Shown here piece after piece: positions 36,203-46,819 of a DNA stretch of 64,000 nucleotides (positions are counted from its first letter, which is position 1; each line of letters starts with the position of its first letter). Source of the DNA: Corynebacterium macginleyi (lineage in GTDB: Bacteria; Actinomycetota; Actinomycetes; Mycobacteriales; Mycobacteriaceae). Made by a program: the position numbers and the translations under genes. The stretch covers positions 281,379 through 345,378 of the forward strand of contig NZ_REGE01000001.1 of the NCBI RefSeq assembly GCF_003688935.1, given 5' to 3'. Below the pieces are notes generated by a model. That model had not been told where the DNA came from, ran no database searches, and saw only the letters and a program-made list of their open reading frames with translations.

Positions 36203-37909
36203 ATGAATAAGTTCGGTCGCTTCCGCACAGCTGCGGTTGCCTCTGTCTCCGCCACGGCACTTGCACTCACCGCCTGCTCGAGTTCTGACGGTAGCGACGG
36301 CCAAGGTTCCTCCAACAAGGCCGTCGGCGGGCTCGAAATCGATGTTAAGCCCGCCGGTGACTACAACGAAAAAGAGCGCGATGAGATTAAGGACGGCGGT
36401 GAGCTCACTCTCGCGCTAGGCGAGCTAACTGAGCAGCAGAACAGATTCCACGCCAATATGACCGTGGATACCAGCACCGTATGGAGCTGGTACAACCCGC
36501 AAATGGCGCTGTATGACGGCGAAGGTAACTACACTCCAAACCCGGCTTACCTGGATTCGGTAGACGAATCCACCGAGGGCGATAAGACCGTCGTTACATA
36601 CGACATCAACGATGACGCCATCTTCAACGATGGCACCCCCATCGACTGGACCGCGTTTGAGAACACCTGGCGCTTCAATAATGGCAAGGACATGGAGGTC
36701 CAGGTCAATTCCACCGATGGCTACGAACTTATTGAATCTGTAAAAAAGGGCAAAAACGACAAGGAAGCCATCGTCACTTTCGAAGGCCCATACCCATGGT
36801 GGCAAGGTCTTTTTAACGACATCCTGCACCCTGCAATTGATACCGCCGAGAAATTTGACCAGGAGTACCTGGGCAAACTCAACCCACAGTACGGCGCCGG
36901 TCCGTTCAAGGTTGAAAACGCTGACTTCCGTGGCGACACCGTCTCCTTCGTTCCTAACGAAAAGTGGTGGGGCGATGAACCTAAGTTAGATAAGGTGAAC
37001 TTCCGTGCAATGGAAGCCCAAGCAACCATCAACGCGTTCCAGGCCGGCGAAATCGACGCCGCGGGTGTGGGCAGCAAGAATAACCTGAGCATCGCTGCAG
37101 ACATGGGTGATTCCATCGACATCCGTGCAGCCACCCGCCCAGCTAGCGTCTTATTCACCCTGAACTCGAAGACTCCGCAGCTGGCAGATAAGGATGTTCG
37201 CCACGCCGTCTTCGCTGCCATTGACCGCGACCAGCTCGCAAAAATCCGCTACAACGGTCTTGGCTACGAGGAGGAAATGCCTGGCTCCCTGACCCTCTAC
37301 CCAACCCAGGAGGACTACAAGGACAACCTTTCTAAGGTCCTTGAATACGACGTAGAAAAAGCTAAGAGCCTGCTCGAAGATGCTGGCTACTCCAAGGGCA
37401 GTGACGGCTACTACGCCAAGGACGGGGACAAGTTGTCCCTCCGCTACATCCTCATCGGCGATGATGAGGTTTCCAAGTCCACCGCTACCGCTGTCCAAAA
37501 GATGCTGAAGGACGCCGGTATTGACCTGAAAGTTGAGGAACGCCCGAGCTCGGACTTCTCCAAGATCATCAGCGAGCGCGACTTTGACCTCTTGCTCTCC
37601 GGCTTCGCCGCAAGTGACCCATTCGGCCCGGCATTTTTCGGCCAGACCTACGCCAGCGACTCGACTCTCAACAAGTCCGGCACCGGTACCGAAGAATTCG
37701 ATAAGAAGATTAAAGAGATGCAGAAGTTGCCGACTCGCGAGGAACAAATTAAACGCATCAACGAACTCGAGTCGGAAGCCTTCGCAGAGTACGGAATGCT
37801 GCCATACGCTAACGGTCCACAAATGGTCGGTCTGAAGAAAGGCATCGCCAACATGGGTGCTCTCGGATTCGCCGTCATCCCTAAGGAAAACATCGGCTGG
37901 GAGAAGTAA
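36203..37909 (+). CDS. oppA: Oligopeptide ABC transporter substrate-binding lipoprotein (SBP family 5)
   Basis: 568 residues. Lipoprotein signal peptide with lipobox ALTAC (Cys at about residue 25), then a large two-lobed binding protein (NDDAIFNDGTPIDWTAFENT, AYDI-like strand region, PQLADKDVRHAVFAAIDRDQ). AAGGAG lies 8 bp before the ATG. It delivers peptides to OppBCDF. It is the last gene of the locus rather than the first. Preferred peptide unknown. Confidence 0.92.
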   Translation: MNKFGRFRTAAVASVSATALALTACSSSDGSDGQGSSNKAVGGLEIDVKPAGDYNEKERDEIKDGGELTLALGELTEQQNRFHANMTVDTSTVWSWYNPQMALYDGEGNYTPNPAYLDSVDESTEGDKTVVTYDINDDAIFNDGTPIDWTAFENTWRFNNGKDMEVQVNSTDGYELIESVKKGKNDKEAIVTFEGPYPWWQGLFNDILHPAIDTAEKFDQEYLGKLNPQYGAGPFKVENADFRGDTVSFVPNEKWWGDEPKLDKVNFRAMEAQATINAFQAGEIDAAGVGSKNNLSIAADMGDSIDIRAATRPASVLFTLNSKTPQLADKDVRHAVFAAIDRDQLAKIRYNGLGYEEEMPGSLTLYPTQEDYKDNLSKVLEYDVEKAKSLLEDAGYSKGSDGYYAKDGDKLSLRYILIGDDEVSKSTATAVQKMLKDAGIDLKVEERPSSDFSKIISERDFDLLLSGFAASDPFGPAFFGQTYASDSTLNKSGTGTEEFDKKIKEMQKLPTREEQIKRINELESEAFAEYGMLPYANGPQMVGLKKGIANMGALGFAVIPKENIGWEK

Positions 37910-37930
37910 TAGCCAATTCCCTTACTGAGG

Positions 37931-37972
37931 AAAGGCCTTCCACTCGCTTTTATTACGAGGTGGAAGGCCTTT
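37931..37972 (+). terminator. Terminator after oppA
   Basis: Perfect 13-bp arms AAAGGCCTTCCAC / GTGGAAGGCCTTT with a 16-nt loop begin 22 bp after the stop, and a TCTT run follows. Confidence 0.9.
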
Positions 37973-38210
37973 CTTCGGCTTTTAGGGTTCTCCCTCCGCC
38001 ACCGCTAGGTGGATACCCGGTATGTGAGACCGGCCTGCGGACTAATAAGGCTCGAGATCCCGCCGCGAAAAGACCGGAGGTAGGGCATCCGTGTGAACAT
38101 CAAACTAGCCGAGTATAGGCCGCACCCGGGCAGTGCAACATACCCGAGCAGTTAATGATCGGCACTGCCGCGCGGGCAAAACCGAGAAACACAGAGGGAC
38201 AAAGATCAAA

Positions 38211-38246
38211 AAGTCCGCTGCACCCAACATGGGGTGCAGCGGACTT
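38211..38246 (-). terminator. Terminator after tuf
   Basis: Perfect 15-bp arms AAGTCCGCTGCACCC / GGGTGCAGCGGACTT with a 6-nt loop, followed by TTTTGATC on the minus strand, 34 bp downstream of the tuf stop. Confidence 0.9.
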
Positions 38247-38279
38247 GTGAAGCTCTACTGAGCGGTTACGCAGCCTCGA

Positions 38280-39470
38280 TTAGTCGAGAACCTTGGTAAC
38301 GCGGCCAGCGCCGACGGTGCGGGAGCCTTCGCGGATAGCGAAGCGCAGGCCCTCGTCCATAGCAACAGGCTGGATGAGCTCGACGGACATCTCAACGTTG
38401 TCGCCAGGCATAACCATCTCGGTGCCCTCAGGCAGGTTCACAACACCGGTAACGTCGGTGGTGCGGAAGTAGAACTGAGGACGGTAGTTGTTCATGAACG
38501 GGGTATGGCGGCCGCCCTCTTCCTTCTTAAGGACGTAGACGGAACCCTCAAACTTGGTGTGAGGGGTATAAGCGCCCGGCTTGATAACAACCTGGCCACG
38601 CTCAACGTCCTCACGCTTGGTACCACGCAGAAGCAGACCACAGTTGTCGCCAGCTTCGGTGTAGTCCATCATCTTGCGGAACATCTCGATACCGGTAACG
38701 GTGGTGGTCTGGGACTTCTCCTGGATACCGATGATCTCAACGTCCTCGTTGACGTTCAGGCGACCACGCTCAACACGGCCGGTAACAACGGTACCGCGGC
38801 CGGTAATGGTGAAGATATCCTCAATCGGCATCAGGAACGGCTGGTCGGTAGCACGCTCCGGGTCAGGGATGGAGTTATCGCAGGCATCCATCAAATCAAC
38901 GATGGACTGTACCCACTTTTCGTCACCCTCGAGTGCCTTCAAAGCGGAGATGTGAATGATAGGAGCATCCTCGTCATAGTCCTGCTCTCCAAGAAGCTCG
39001 GAGATCTCCATCTCCACGAGCTCGATGATTTCCTCATCATCGACCATGTCGCACTTGTTAAGTGCAACGAGGATGTACGGAACGCCAACCTGGCGAGCAA
39101 GCAAAACGTGCTCGCGGGTCTGCGGCATCGGGCCATCGGTTGCAGCAACAACCAGGATAGCGCCGTCCATCTGAGCTGCGCCGGTAATCATGTTCTTGAT
39201 GTAGTCGGCGTGGCCCGGGGCGTCAACGTGTGCATAGTGACGCTTCGGGGTGGAGTACTCCACGTGGGAGATGTTAATGGTAATACCGCGCTCCTTCTCC
39301 TCAGGAGCCTTGTCGATCATGTCGAACGCGAACGCCGTGTTCTCGTCAGGGTACTGGTCAGCCAGAACCTTGGTGATCGCTGCGGTGGTGGTGGTCTTGC
39401 CGTGGTCGACGTGTCCGATGGTGCCGATGTTCACATGCGGCTTCGTACGCTCGAACTTCTCCTTTGCCAC
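38280..39470 (-). CDS. tuf: Elongation factor Tu
   Basis: 396 residues. The G-domain motifs [33 protein letters not shown] and SALKALEG are all present, followed by two beta-barrel domains. EF-Tu delivers aminoacyl-tRNA to the ribosome. The start is GTG, with GGAGGACATACA upstream. It has its own leader and probable promoter, although it lies behind fusA. Confidence 0.99.
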   Translation of the reverse strand: MAKEKFERTKPHVNIGTIGHVDHGKTTTTAAITKVLADQYPDENTAFAFDMIDKAPEEKERGITINISHVEYSTPKRHYAHVDAPGHADYIKNMITGAAQMDGAILVVAATDGPMPQTREHVLLARQVGVPYILVALNKCDMVDDEEIIELVEMEISELLGEQDYDEDAPIIHISALKALEGDEKWVQSIVDLMDACDNSIPDPERATDQPFLMPIEDIFTITGRGTVVTGRVERGRLNVNEDVEIIGIQEKSQTTTVTGIEMFRKMMDYTEAGDNCGLLLRGTKREDVERGQVVIKPGAYTPHTKFEGSVYVLKKEEGGRHTPFMNNYRPQFYFRTTDVTGVVNLPEGTEMVMPGDNVEMSVELIQPVAMDEGLRFAIREGSRTVGAGRVTKVLD

Positions 39471-39633
39471 TGTATGTCCTCCTGGACTATATGGTGGCTA
39501 CGACCTTCGCAGCCACGTGGTTGACAGTTGTCATTGGCACCTGACCCATTGTTAGGGACAAAGCGCTAATGACGCTTTCTTTACGTGCCAGTTACACGAT
39601 CCTAGATTTATCCCGCGGTTTTTTCAAACCGTC

Positions 39634-39639
39634 ATTATA
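39634..39639 (-). promoter_or_regulatory. Candidate tuf promoter -10
   Basis: The minus strand reads TATAAT, a perfect -10, about 165 nt upstream of the tuf GTG, in the 390-bp gap between fusA and tuf. The -35 is not conserved. Confidence 0.5.
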
Positions 39640-39784
39640 GGAGGTAACCCCGCGTATCTTCGCGGCCATTTCCCTCAACAAGAGTTTCAAATGAAGGATC
39701 CTGGGAGGGTAACGGCTGGCTCAATTCACAACCAATGGTTTGGCTGCAAACTCAGCCCGCCACTACCCTGGCCCAATTGCCATA

Positions 39785-39842
39785 TTCAGCGGTGGGGATG
39801 GCATCTACTGGCAGAGACTACCAGCCCTTAGCCACCGCTGAA
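39785..39842 (-). terminator. Large stem-loop after fusA
   Basis: Arms TTCAGCGGTGG / CCACCGCTGAA (11 bp) enclose a second, smaller stem CTGG/CCAG. It starts 18 bp after the fusA stop on the minus strand. No long T run follows, so it may reduce read-through or protect the mRNA end rather than end transcription fully. Confidence 0.5.
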
Positions 39843-39860
39843 CGGGCACGGGAGTCGCTG

Positions 39861-41990
39861 CTAGCTAGCGCCGCCAGTGCGCTCTTCAATGATCTCCTGA
39901 GCCACGGAGGAAGGAACCTCCGCGTAGGAGTCGAACACCATAGTGAAGTTAGCTCGGCCTGCGGTAGAAGAACGCAGGTCACCGATGTAGCCGAACATTT
40001 CAGACAGAGGGACCTTTGCCTTAACGACCTTGGCACCGGAGCGGTCTTCCATAGCGAAGACCTGGCCACGACGGGAGGAGATGTCACCATTAACAGTACC
40101 CATGTACTCCTCAGGGGTCACGACCTCCACAGACATCATTGGTTCAAGCAAAACAGGCTTTGCCTTCGCCATTGCTTCCTTGAATACCTGGGAGCCGGCC
40201 AGCTTAAAGGCCATCTCGGAGGAGTCAACGTCGTGGTAGGCGCCGTCTTCCAGCGTTGCCTTGATGTTGACCATCGGGAAGCCAGCCAGGTAGCCATACT
40301 GCATAGCGTCCTGGATACCAGCGTCAACAGAAGGAATATATTCCTTCGGCACGCGACCACCAGTCACTGCATTCTCGAAAGCGTAGGTTGCGGACTCGCC
40401 CTCTTCCAGGGTTTCTGGGTCCGGGTTGTACGGTTCGATGGTGCAGATAACCTTTGCGAACTGGCCGGAACCACCAGTCTGCTTCTTGTGGGTGTATTCG
40501 ATGGACTCCACCTTGCGGCGAATGGTCTCGCGGTACGCAACCTGCGGGTTACCGATATTTGCCTCGACCTTGAATTCGCGCTTCATGCGGTCAACCAGGA
40601 CGTCTAGGTGAAGCTCGCCCATACCACCGATAACGGTCTGGCCAGTTTCGTCATCCAGCTCAACGGTGAAGGTTGGGTCCTCAGCAGCAAGCTTTTGGAT
40701 CGCATTACCCAGCTTCTCTTGGTCAGCCTTGGTCTTCGGCTCAATGGAAACCTTGATAACCGGTTCTGGGAAGTCCATGGATTCAAGAATGATCTGATCA
40801 TTCTTGTCACACAGGGTGTCACCCGTGGTGGTTTCCTTCAGACCAACAACCGCGTAGATGTTGCCGGCATCAGCCTGATCCACTGGGTTCTCTTTGTTGG
40901 CGTGCATCTGGAAGAGCTTACCGATGCGTTCTTTCTTGCCCTTGGTGGAGTTCATAACCTCGGTACCAGGGGTGACCTGGCCGGAGTACACACGCACGAA
41001 GTTGAGCTGACCAAAGAACGGGTGAGCTGCAATCTTGAAGGACAATGCGGAAAAGGAAGACTCAACGGAAGGCTTACGGGTAAGCTGCTGGTCCTCATCA
41101 CCCACAGCGTGGCCGATAACCTCGCCCACGTCCAGCGGGTTAGGAAGGAAATCCACGACAGCGTCCAGCAGCGGCTGGACACCCTTGTTGCGGTAAGCGG
41201 TACCGCAGTACACGGGGTAAACCTCGGAGTTGATGGTCAGCTTACGGATGCCAGCCTTTAGCTCGTCGATGGTAAGTTCTTCGCCGCCGAAGTACTTCTC
41301 CATGAGTTCTTCGTCAGACTCTGCGACGGTCTCAACGAGCTGCTCGCGGTACTGCTCAGCCTTTTCCTTGAGGTCTTCAGGGATATCCTCGTAGGTAGGC
41401 TCAGCACCGGTTTCAACCTTGCCGCGCCAGGTAATGGCCTGCATGTTCAGGAGATCAACAACGCCGTCGAAGTCATCCTCAGCGCCGATTGGCAGCTGCA
41501 TAACGAGCGGCTTAGCACCCAGACGCTCAACGATGGTTTTAACGGTGTAGTAGAAGTCCGCACCCAACTTGTCCATCTTGTTGACGAAGCAGATACGCGG
41601 AACGTCATACTTAGCGGCCTGGCGCCACACCTGTTCGGACTGGGGCTCAACACCCTCTTTACCGTCAAAGACGGCAACCGCGCCGTCGAGGACACGCAGG
41701 GAGCGCTCAACCTCAACGGTGAAGTCGACGTGACCCGGGGTGTCAATGATATTGATCTGGTTGTTATTCCAGAAGCAGGTAACGGCAGCGGAGGTAATGG
41801 TGATGCCGCGTTCCTTCTCCTGTGCCATCCAGTCGGTGGTGGATGCACCATCGTGCGTCTCGCCCACCTTGCGGTTGATACCGGTGTAGAAGAGAATACG
41901 CTCGGTAGTGGTCGTCTTACCAGCATCGATGTGGGCCATGATGCCAATGTTGCGGACCTTGTTCAGATCCTTGAGCACTTCTTGTGCCAC
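39861..41990 (-). CDS. fusA: Elongation factor G
   Basis: 709 residues: G1 motif [50 protein letters not shown], and C-terminal domains with [11 protein letters not shown] and [22 protein letters not shown] drives translocation with GTP hydrolysis. The start codon is GTG. It is separated from rpsG by 321 bp, unlike the tight str operon of enteric bacteria. Confidence 0.99.
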   Translation of the reverse strand: MAQEVLKDLNKVRNIGIMAHIDAGKTTTTERILFYTGINRKVGETHDGASTTDWMAQEKERGITITSAAVTCFWNNNQINIIDTPGHVDFTVEVERSLRVLDGAVAVFDGKEGVEPQSEQVWRQAAKYDVPRICFVNKMDKLGADFYYTVKTIVERLGAKPLVMQLPIGAEDDFDGVVDLLNMQAITWRGKVETGAEPTYEDIPEDLKEKAEQYREQLVETVAESDEELMEKYFGGEELTIDELKAGIRKLTINSEVYPVYCGTAYRNKGVQPLLDAVVDFLPNPLDVGEVIGHAVGDEDQQLTRKPSVESSFSALSFKIAAHPFFGQLNFVRVYSGQVTPGTEVMNSTKGKKERIGKLFQMHANKENPVDQADAGNIYAVVGLKETTTGDTLCDKNDQIILESMDFPEPVIKVSIEPKTKADQEKLGNAIQKLAAEDPTFTVELDDETGQTVIGGMGELHLDVLVDRMKREFKVEANIGNPQVAYRETIRRKVESIEYTHKKQTGGSGQFAKVICTIEPYNPDPETLEEGESATYAFENAVTGGRVPKEYIPSVDAGIQDAMQYGYLAGFPMVNIKATLEDGAYHDVDSSEMAFKLAGSQVFKEAMAKAKPVLLEPMMSVEVVTPEEYMGTVNGDISSRRGQVFAMEDRSGAKVVKAKVPLSEMFGYIGDLRSSTAGRANFTMVFDSYAEVPSSVAQEIIEERTGGAS

Positions 41991-42311
41991 GTTTATACCC
42001 CAACTTAATAGTCGTCGACGCCGTGACCAGAATTCTGGCTAAGACGCCTGAATGGATAAGGTCTTTGAAAAGATTGCCATTTGAGTGGCCATGCTAGATG
42101 CCCTGCGGCTCCTAGACTTCTATCGCTTTAGTGTACTGGAGACAAAGCGACTACGCTGGACTAGGCCAGTTGAGCTGGCCTAAATCACACGCAGTGCCAC
42201 CAAAATGGCCCAAGCAGGAGATATGAAGTTTTAAATCGCCGCCGGGTAACCCGAAATTCAGCGCGAAACTTATTTCTCGTTGCTTAGGCCATTGGTGAAG
42301 GGGCTGGAAAA
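41991..42311. other. Intergenic region between rpsG and fusA
   Basis: About 320 bp on the minus-strand transcript, without a gene. A possible -10 TACACT (minus strand, 42135-42130) would give fusA its own promoter about 140 bp upstream of its start. Nothing else is recognised. Confidence 0.45.
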
Positions 42312-42779
42312 TTACCAGCGGTAGTGGGCGAAGGCGCGGTTTGCTTCAGCCATCTTGTGAGTATCTTCACGGCGCTTAACGGAAGCACCGAGGCCGTTGG
42401 AGGCATCCAAGATCTCATTGGCGAGGCGCTCAATCATGGAGTTCTCGCGACGCTGGCGGGTAAAGGTCACCATCCAACGCAGTGCCAGGGTGTTGGCACG
42501 GTCCGGACGGACCTCCACCGGCACCTGGTAGGTAGCGCCACCCACGCGGCGGGAGCGAACCTCGAGGTCCGGACGGATATTGCCCAGTGCTTTCTCCAGC
42601 GTGCCAACCGGATCGGTACCGGTCTTCTCGCGGCAAGCCTCAAGTGCACCATAGACGATGCGCTCAGCGGTGGACTTTTTGCCGTCCTGGAGAATCTTAT
42701 TGACGAGCATGCTTACCTGCTCGGAGTTATATACCGGGTCCTTTACTACAGGACGCTTCGGAGCAGCATTCTTACGCAT
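42312..42779 (-). CDS. rpsG: 30S ribosomal protein S7
   Basis: 155 residues: [36 protein letters not shown] and the conserved [19 protein letters not shown]7 starts assembly of the 30S head. It lies 6 bp after rpsL. Confidence 0.98.
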   Translation of the reverse strand: MRKNAAPKRPVVKDPVYNSEQVSMLVNKILQDGKKSTAERIVYGALEACREKTGTDPVGTLEKALGNIRPDLEVRSRRVGGATYQVPVEVRPDRANTLALRWMVTFTRQRRENSMIERLANEILDASNGLGASVKRREDTHKMAEANRAFAHYRW

Positions 42780-42785
42780 TGTTTA

Positions 42786-43157
42786 TTACTGTCCCTTCTT
42801 TGCGCCGTAACGAGAACGCGCCTGCTTACGGTCCTTGACGCCCTGAGCATCCAGGGTGCCACGGATGATCTTGTACCGAACACCTGGGAGGTCCTTCACA
42901 CGGCCGCCGCGAACGAGAACCATGGAGTGCTCCTGCAGGTTGTGACCCTCACCGGGGATGTAGGCCGAAACCTCGATGCCGCTGGTAAGGCGCACACGGG
43001 CGACCTTACGAAGAGCGGAGTTCGGCTTCTTCGGGGTCGTGGTGTACACGCGGGTGCACACGCCACGGCGCTGCGGGGAGCCTTTCAGCGCAGCAGTAGA
43101 GACCTCTTTGCGCTTGGTCTGGCGGCCCTTGCGGACCAGCTGTTGAATAGTTGGCAT
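42786..43157 (-). CDS. rpsL: 30S ribosomal protein S12
   Basis: 123 residues from ATG 43157 ([20 protein letters not shown]); the longer frame adds 16 residues that do not belong to the family. The streptomycin-contact Lys43 (TTTPKKPNS) and Lys88 (GGRVKDLPG) are both wild type. S12 acts at the decoding centre. It is the first gene of the rpsL-rpsG pair. Confidence 0.98.
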   Translation of the reverse strand: MPTIQQLVRKGRQTKRKEVSTAALKGSPQRRGVCTRVYTTTPKKPNSALRKVARVRLTSGIEVSAYIPGEGHNLQEHSMVLVRGGRVKDLPGVRYKIIRGTLDAQGVKDRKQARSRYGAKKGQ

Positions 43158-43419
43158 TAAACAGTCTTTCTGTCGAATTGTACCGATTCTCAAGAAGGTA
43201 ACCAAACATGCAAAAATGGGCGCTCTTTCCCGGGGCGCTTCCGCATGTCCAGAAATCTTCCCAAGGCTGGCACCTTGTTAAGTATCAGACTTTTCACTAC
43301 GCTTTTCGCACATCATATCGATACAGGGCGAAAGGTACATAATGAACTAAGAGTGAGACTAGCAAAACCAGCGCTCGAAATACAAACAGGAAGTGCGCTC
43401 TACCAGCGATGTGGAGAGG

Positions 43420-43971
43420 CTAGCGCCACTCCCACGCCAGGTCTGGCTCCGCAGCCTTGCTAAAAAAGTAGGATTTTTCCTGCTCTTCCCAGGTAGTAAA
43501 CCACTTCTCATAGGCTGGCTCGCGCGCAATTGCACGCTCATAGCGCTGCTCGCGGGGACCATCGATGCGCACAGTTACTACCGCCCCGCGCTTTTTCGCC
43601 GCCGCAATATTATCCGCAGTCACGGAACCGACGCCTTCAACAATTAGATCATCGCGGACATCGAGGCTGGCCCAGTCACCGGGACAATTGGATTCCCAAT
43701 CCCAGCGCCAATAGCCGGGGTTCATGGTACGCAATACCTGCTCGCCCACCATCTTGGAACCCTTCTCTAGGCCATGCCAACCGGGATAGAATTCATCGAG
43801 GTGAACCACCCGCCAGTGAGTGCGGTCTGCCAAGGCGGCAGAGGTCCAGGTTTTGCCGGAGCCTGAAGGGCCATCAATAAGCACCGTGATGGGTTTAAAC
43901 GCACGCTTTCGCGAGGCGGCTAGCTTAACGATGTCCTCCAAAAGGTGCGCTTGTGCGGCATCAATATCCAT
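43420..43971 (-). CDS. P-loop kinase-like protein downstream of the thiamine ECF operon
   Basis: 183 residues from ATG 43971. Walker A GPSGSGKTWTSAALAD, HLDEFYPGW (as in uridine-kinase-like folds, D for catalysis), VEGVGS and a C-terminal helix-rich end (YERAIAREPAYEKWF). It belongs to the AAA/uridine-kinase-like P-loop group; the substrate is unknown. It is only 26 bp downstream of the EcfT gene, so it is probably part of the TPP-riboswitch transcript and may act on a thiamine precursor or be unrelated. The frame is open upstream, but that would run into the EcfT gene. Confidence 0.75.
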   Translation of the reverse strand: MDIDAAQAHLLEDIVKLAASRKRAFKPITVLIDGPSGSGKTWTSAALADRTHWRVVHLDEFYPGWHGLEKGSKMVGEQVLRTMNPGYWRWDWESNCPGDWASLDVRDDLIVEGVGSVTADNIAAAKKRGAVVTVRIDGPREQRYERAIAREPAYEKWFTTWEEQEKSYFFSKAAEPDLAWEWR

Positions 43972-43997
43972 AGTGCTTGAATCACTGCTTTCGCGGA

Positions 43998-44768
43998 TTA
44001 AAGGCCAAAGAATCTCCAGGCCCCAGTAAGTAACGAAGTTACCACCGGTACACAAGCAAAGGCGAGGCCGCACAACATGACCCACCCATCGCAGGCATGC
44101 AACCTGGATTCTCGGGCCCAGGTCCGCTGCCTTTCTCCGGGCGGGGTGCGCCCGAAACCGCGCGCTTCCATCGCCGTCGCTAGCTTGCCGCCGCGGCGCA
44201 GAGCAATCACCAGTAGACCAAAAGACATCGTGAGCAAGTGTTTGAAGCGGCCTTCATCCGTGAGCCCGCGGGCCCTGCGCGCCATGCCGAGCGATTGCCA
44301 ATCCGATTTCAAAAGCGTCATCATGCGCACGCCGGCCACAGCGCCGATGACGAAGCGGGAGGGAAGATGGAGGATCTGCGAGAGGGCATCACCAAGCGCG
44401 GTGGGATCGATATCGCGCGCGAGCACCACCATGGGTAATGCGACGGCCAACACACGCAGCGTAATCGCAATGGCCAGGCTAAGCGAGTTTTCCGTGACCG
44501 TAACCAGCCACCAGCTAAAGTACTCGTCTCCCCCGGGCGCACCATAAAGTAGCATGGAAATTCCCGAAAGCGGAGCTAAAAAGACGAGAAACCAGCCGGC
44601 CTTCCACAAACGCACCCAAGAGACACCACACAATGGCGCAAAGATGAGCGTCAGGCTCAGCGATAGCGCCGCCGAAACCCAGTCGATGGAGGCAAGCAAA
44701 GGCGTAACCCAGACAAACATCAAGAAGATGCGAGTCAGCGGGTTTACATTGCGCAAAAGATTAGGCAC
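43998..44768 (-). CDS. ykoC: ECF transporter transmembrane subunit EcfT (YkoC/CbiQ type)
   Basis: 256 residues from GTG 44768, which overlaps the ATPase stop by 8 bp; the longer frame upstream (inside the ATPase gene) is rejected. Five or so membrane segments, with NVNPLTRIFLMFVWVTPLLA and the coupling-helix motifs SLGMARRARGL and ATAMEARGFG, which contact the ATPases. It completes the ECF energising module. Confidence 0.88.
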   Translation of the reverse strand: MPNLLRNVNPLTRIFLMFVWVTPLLASIDWVSAALSLSLTLIFAPLCGVSWVRLWKAGWFLVFLAPLSGISMLLYGAPGGDEYFSWWLVTVTENSLSLAIAITLRVLAVALPMVVLARDIDPTALGDALSQILHLPSRFVIGAVAGVRMMTLLKSDWQSLGMARRARGLTDEGRFKHLLTMSFGLLVIALRRGGKLATAMEARGFGRTPPGERQRTWARESRLHACDGWVMLCGLAFACVPVVTSLLTGAWRFFGL

Positions 44769-46188
44769 CGCGCACCTCCACCTCGTGGTCGCCCAAGGCG
44801 GCGATAAAGAGCGGGTCATGGGTAATGGAGGCGATGGTGATGCCGTCATCAGCCAGCTGGCGCAGAAGGCCGACCAATTCCACAAAGGTTCCGGGATCTT
44901 GGCCAAAGGTTGGCTCATCCAAGAGCAGCACCTCCGGCGCAGTCACCAGCGCTGTTGCTACCGAAAGGCGGCGTTTTTCGCCGCCGGATAGGGTAAAGGG
45001 ATTAGCTTTTAGCAGGTGCCCCAAACGCAGCGATTCCACCAGTTGCGCAATGCGTTCTTCTGGGGGTTCGACGCGCATGACCTTGGGCGCAACCCGCAAT
45101 TCTTCCTCCACGGTGCGCGCGACAAATTGGTGGTCCGGATTTTGAAAGACAAAGCCAATGCGGTCGGCCAATTCGCGGGATCTCCACTGGTACGGCGAGC
45201 CCTTGACTCCGCGGCGAATGAAGTCAGCAACGCCGATTTCCCCAGATTCGGCGGGCAATAGGCCCGCCATTGTCATCAGCCACGTGGATTTCCCCACGCC
45301 ATTGCGGCCGGTGATGACGGTCGAGGCCCCGGCCGGCAAAGAGATGGATCGGGGCGGTCCATAGCAGGTTACCAAATCCTGGCTCCATAGCGCCGCGGTG
45401 GACTCTGCAAGCGCATCGCTTCCCAATGATTTTGTCTGTAAGAGACCGGTGACCTGGCGCTTGCGGGCAGCGTCAGCGAAGGGGCCATCGAAAATAATAC
45501 GCCCATCCTGCAGCTCGACCGCGCGGTCCAGCACGCTTTCCCACGCCATATGTTGGTGCTCGACCACCACCAATGTGGCGCCCGTGTGCTCGACCAGCTT
45601 GCCGACGGCCCGCACCACGTCCTTCGCACCTTCCGGATCCAGGTTGGCGGTGGGCTCGTCCAATAGGACCACGCCTGCGCCCATGGCGATGACCCCGGCC
45701 AACGCCAGGCGTTGCTTCTGCCCCCCTGAGAGGTACGTCGTAGAAAAATCTAGTTCTACATAGGGACCCACCAACTCTTGGGCTTGTTGTACCCGGCGCC
45801 AGATTTCTTCGCGCGGATAAGCCAGGTTCTCGCAGCCAAAGGCGATGTCATCGCCCACGCGCGCGGAAATAACCTGCGAATCCGGATCCTGCAGGACCAA
45901 CCCCACCGGTATAGTCCGGCCTGGTTCTTCAACCGTGCCAGCAGAATCTTCCAAGATGATTTCGCCGGTGCGCGTTCCTTCCTCATCGGAACCTAAGACA
46001 CCAGCCATCGCGGCCAGTAGCGTGGACTTTCCGGAACCGGAGTCCCCGCACAGCAAAACCCTTTCACCGGGTTCGATGACCAGATCTATGTCGTGCAGCG
46101 CCGGTTGGGAGCGCCCAGCATGTGTCCACCCATAGCCGCGAGCCGTGATTTTTGTGGCGTTTGCCGCTAAGTGGGAAAAATCAGTCAC
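44761..46188 (-). CDS. ykoD: ECF transporter fused dual ATPase (YkoD type)
   Basis: 475 residues with two ABC ATPase domains: GDSGSGKSTLLAAMAG, LSGGQKQRLALAGVIAMGAG, VVLLDEPTANLD in the first; GRNGVGKSTWLMTMAG, LSGGEKRRLSVATALVTAP and VLLLDEPTFGQDP in the second. The two active domains in one chain are the YkoD layout. It lies between ykoE (13 bp gap) and ykoC (8 bp overlap). Confidence 0.9.
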   Translation of the reverse strand: MTDFSHLAANATKITARGYGWTHAGRSQPALHDIDLVIEPGERVLLCGDSGSGKSTLLAAMAGVLGSDEEGTRTGEIILEDSAGTVEEPGRTIPVGLVLQDPDSQVISARVGDDIAFGCENLAYPREEIWRRVQQAQELVGPYVELDFSTTYLSGGQKQRLALAGVIAMGAGVVLLDEPTANLDPEGAKDVVRAVGKLVEHTGATLVVVEHQHMAWESVLDRAVELQDGRIIFDGPFADAARKRQVTGLLQTKSLGSDALAESTAALWSQDLVTCYGPPRSISLPAGASTVITGRNGVGKSTWLMTMAGLLPAESGEIGVADFIRRGVKGSPYQWRSRELADRIGFVFQNPDHQFVARTVEEELRVAPKVMRVEPPEERIAQLVESLRLGHLLKANPFTLSGGEKRRLSVATALVTAPEVLLLDEPTFGQDPGTFVELVGLLRQLADDGITIASITHDPLFIAALGDHEVEVRGA

Positions 46189-46201
46189 AGCAGTCTAGGC
46201 C

Positions 46202-46816
46202 CTAAACGCGCTGTTCGCGGCCTACTGCGAAGCGATCAAGGGCACCGGTCTTAGCCAATGCCTGGACCACATAGAAACCCAGGGCGCCTGCCAAGATGGC
46301 ACCGGAAATGGTAAGAGTGCTCAAGTAGATAATGTTGAATTCAAAGGATTTCGCGAGGTTACCGGAAGTAAACAGCTCCAGGACAAAGGCACCCCAGCCT
46401 GCTGCCATACCAGCCAGGATGGACACGCCAAGGTTGAATTGGCGGTACATGAAGATGACGAGGATGATTTCCACACCAATGCCTTGTGCCAAGCCCGAAT
46501 ACAAGGTGCTAATGCCCCACTGCGATCCCAAGACGGCGGATACGGTAGCCGCGAGAACCTCTACGTACACCGCTGCTCCCGGCTTGCGGATGACCAGCCC
46601 ACCCAGAATGCCGCCGAGAAGCCAGATACCAGTGGCCAAACCGCCTAGACCTGGTGTGAGTGCGTCCATCGCTTGGTACCAAGCATATCCCACAGCATTC
46701 CAGCCCAAGAATACGAAACCGCAGGCAACACCCAAGACGGATGCCACCACGATATCCACCACGCGCCAATCCAAGTTACGCTTTGGTGCTGCGGCCCCAG
46801 AAGTATTAGTAGTCAT
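46202..46816 (-). CDS. ykoE: ECF transporter S component, YkoE family (thiamine precursor uptake)
   Basis: 204 residues from ATG 46816. Six hydrophobic segments; conserved-looking stretches VVASVLGVACGFVFLGWNAV, GLGGLATGIWLLGGILGGLV and GSQWGISTLYSGLAQGIGVE. YkoE proteins bind thiamine or its hydroxymethylpyrimidine precursor, and the TPP riboswitch directly upstream supports this. It is the first gene of ykoE-ykoD-ykoC. Confidence 0.88.
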   Translation of the reverse strand: MTTNTSGAAAPKRNLDWRVVDIVVASVLGVACGFVFLGWNAVGYAWYQAMDALTPGLGGLATGIWLLGGILGGLVIRKPGAAVYVEVLAATVSAVLGSQWGISTLYSGLAQGIGVEIILVIFMYRQFNLGVSILAGMAAGWGAFVLELFTSGNLAKSFEFNIIYLSTLTISGAILAGALGFYVVQALAKTGALDRFAVGREQRV

Positions 46817-46819
46817 TTC

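Noticed and set aside
37973..38210. tRNA, 6C RNA or cobalamin-type riboswitch in the oppA-tuf gap
   Set aside because: I could not fold a tRNA cloverleaf, and the conserved bases of the known motifs are absent.
38505..39524. Plus-strand open frame of 339 codons opposite tuf
   Set aside because: Antisense shadow of tuf; same reasoning for the long antisense frames in fusA, rpoB and rpoC.
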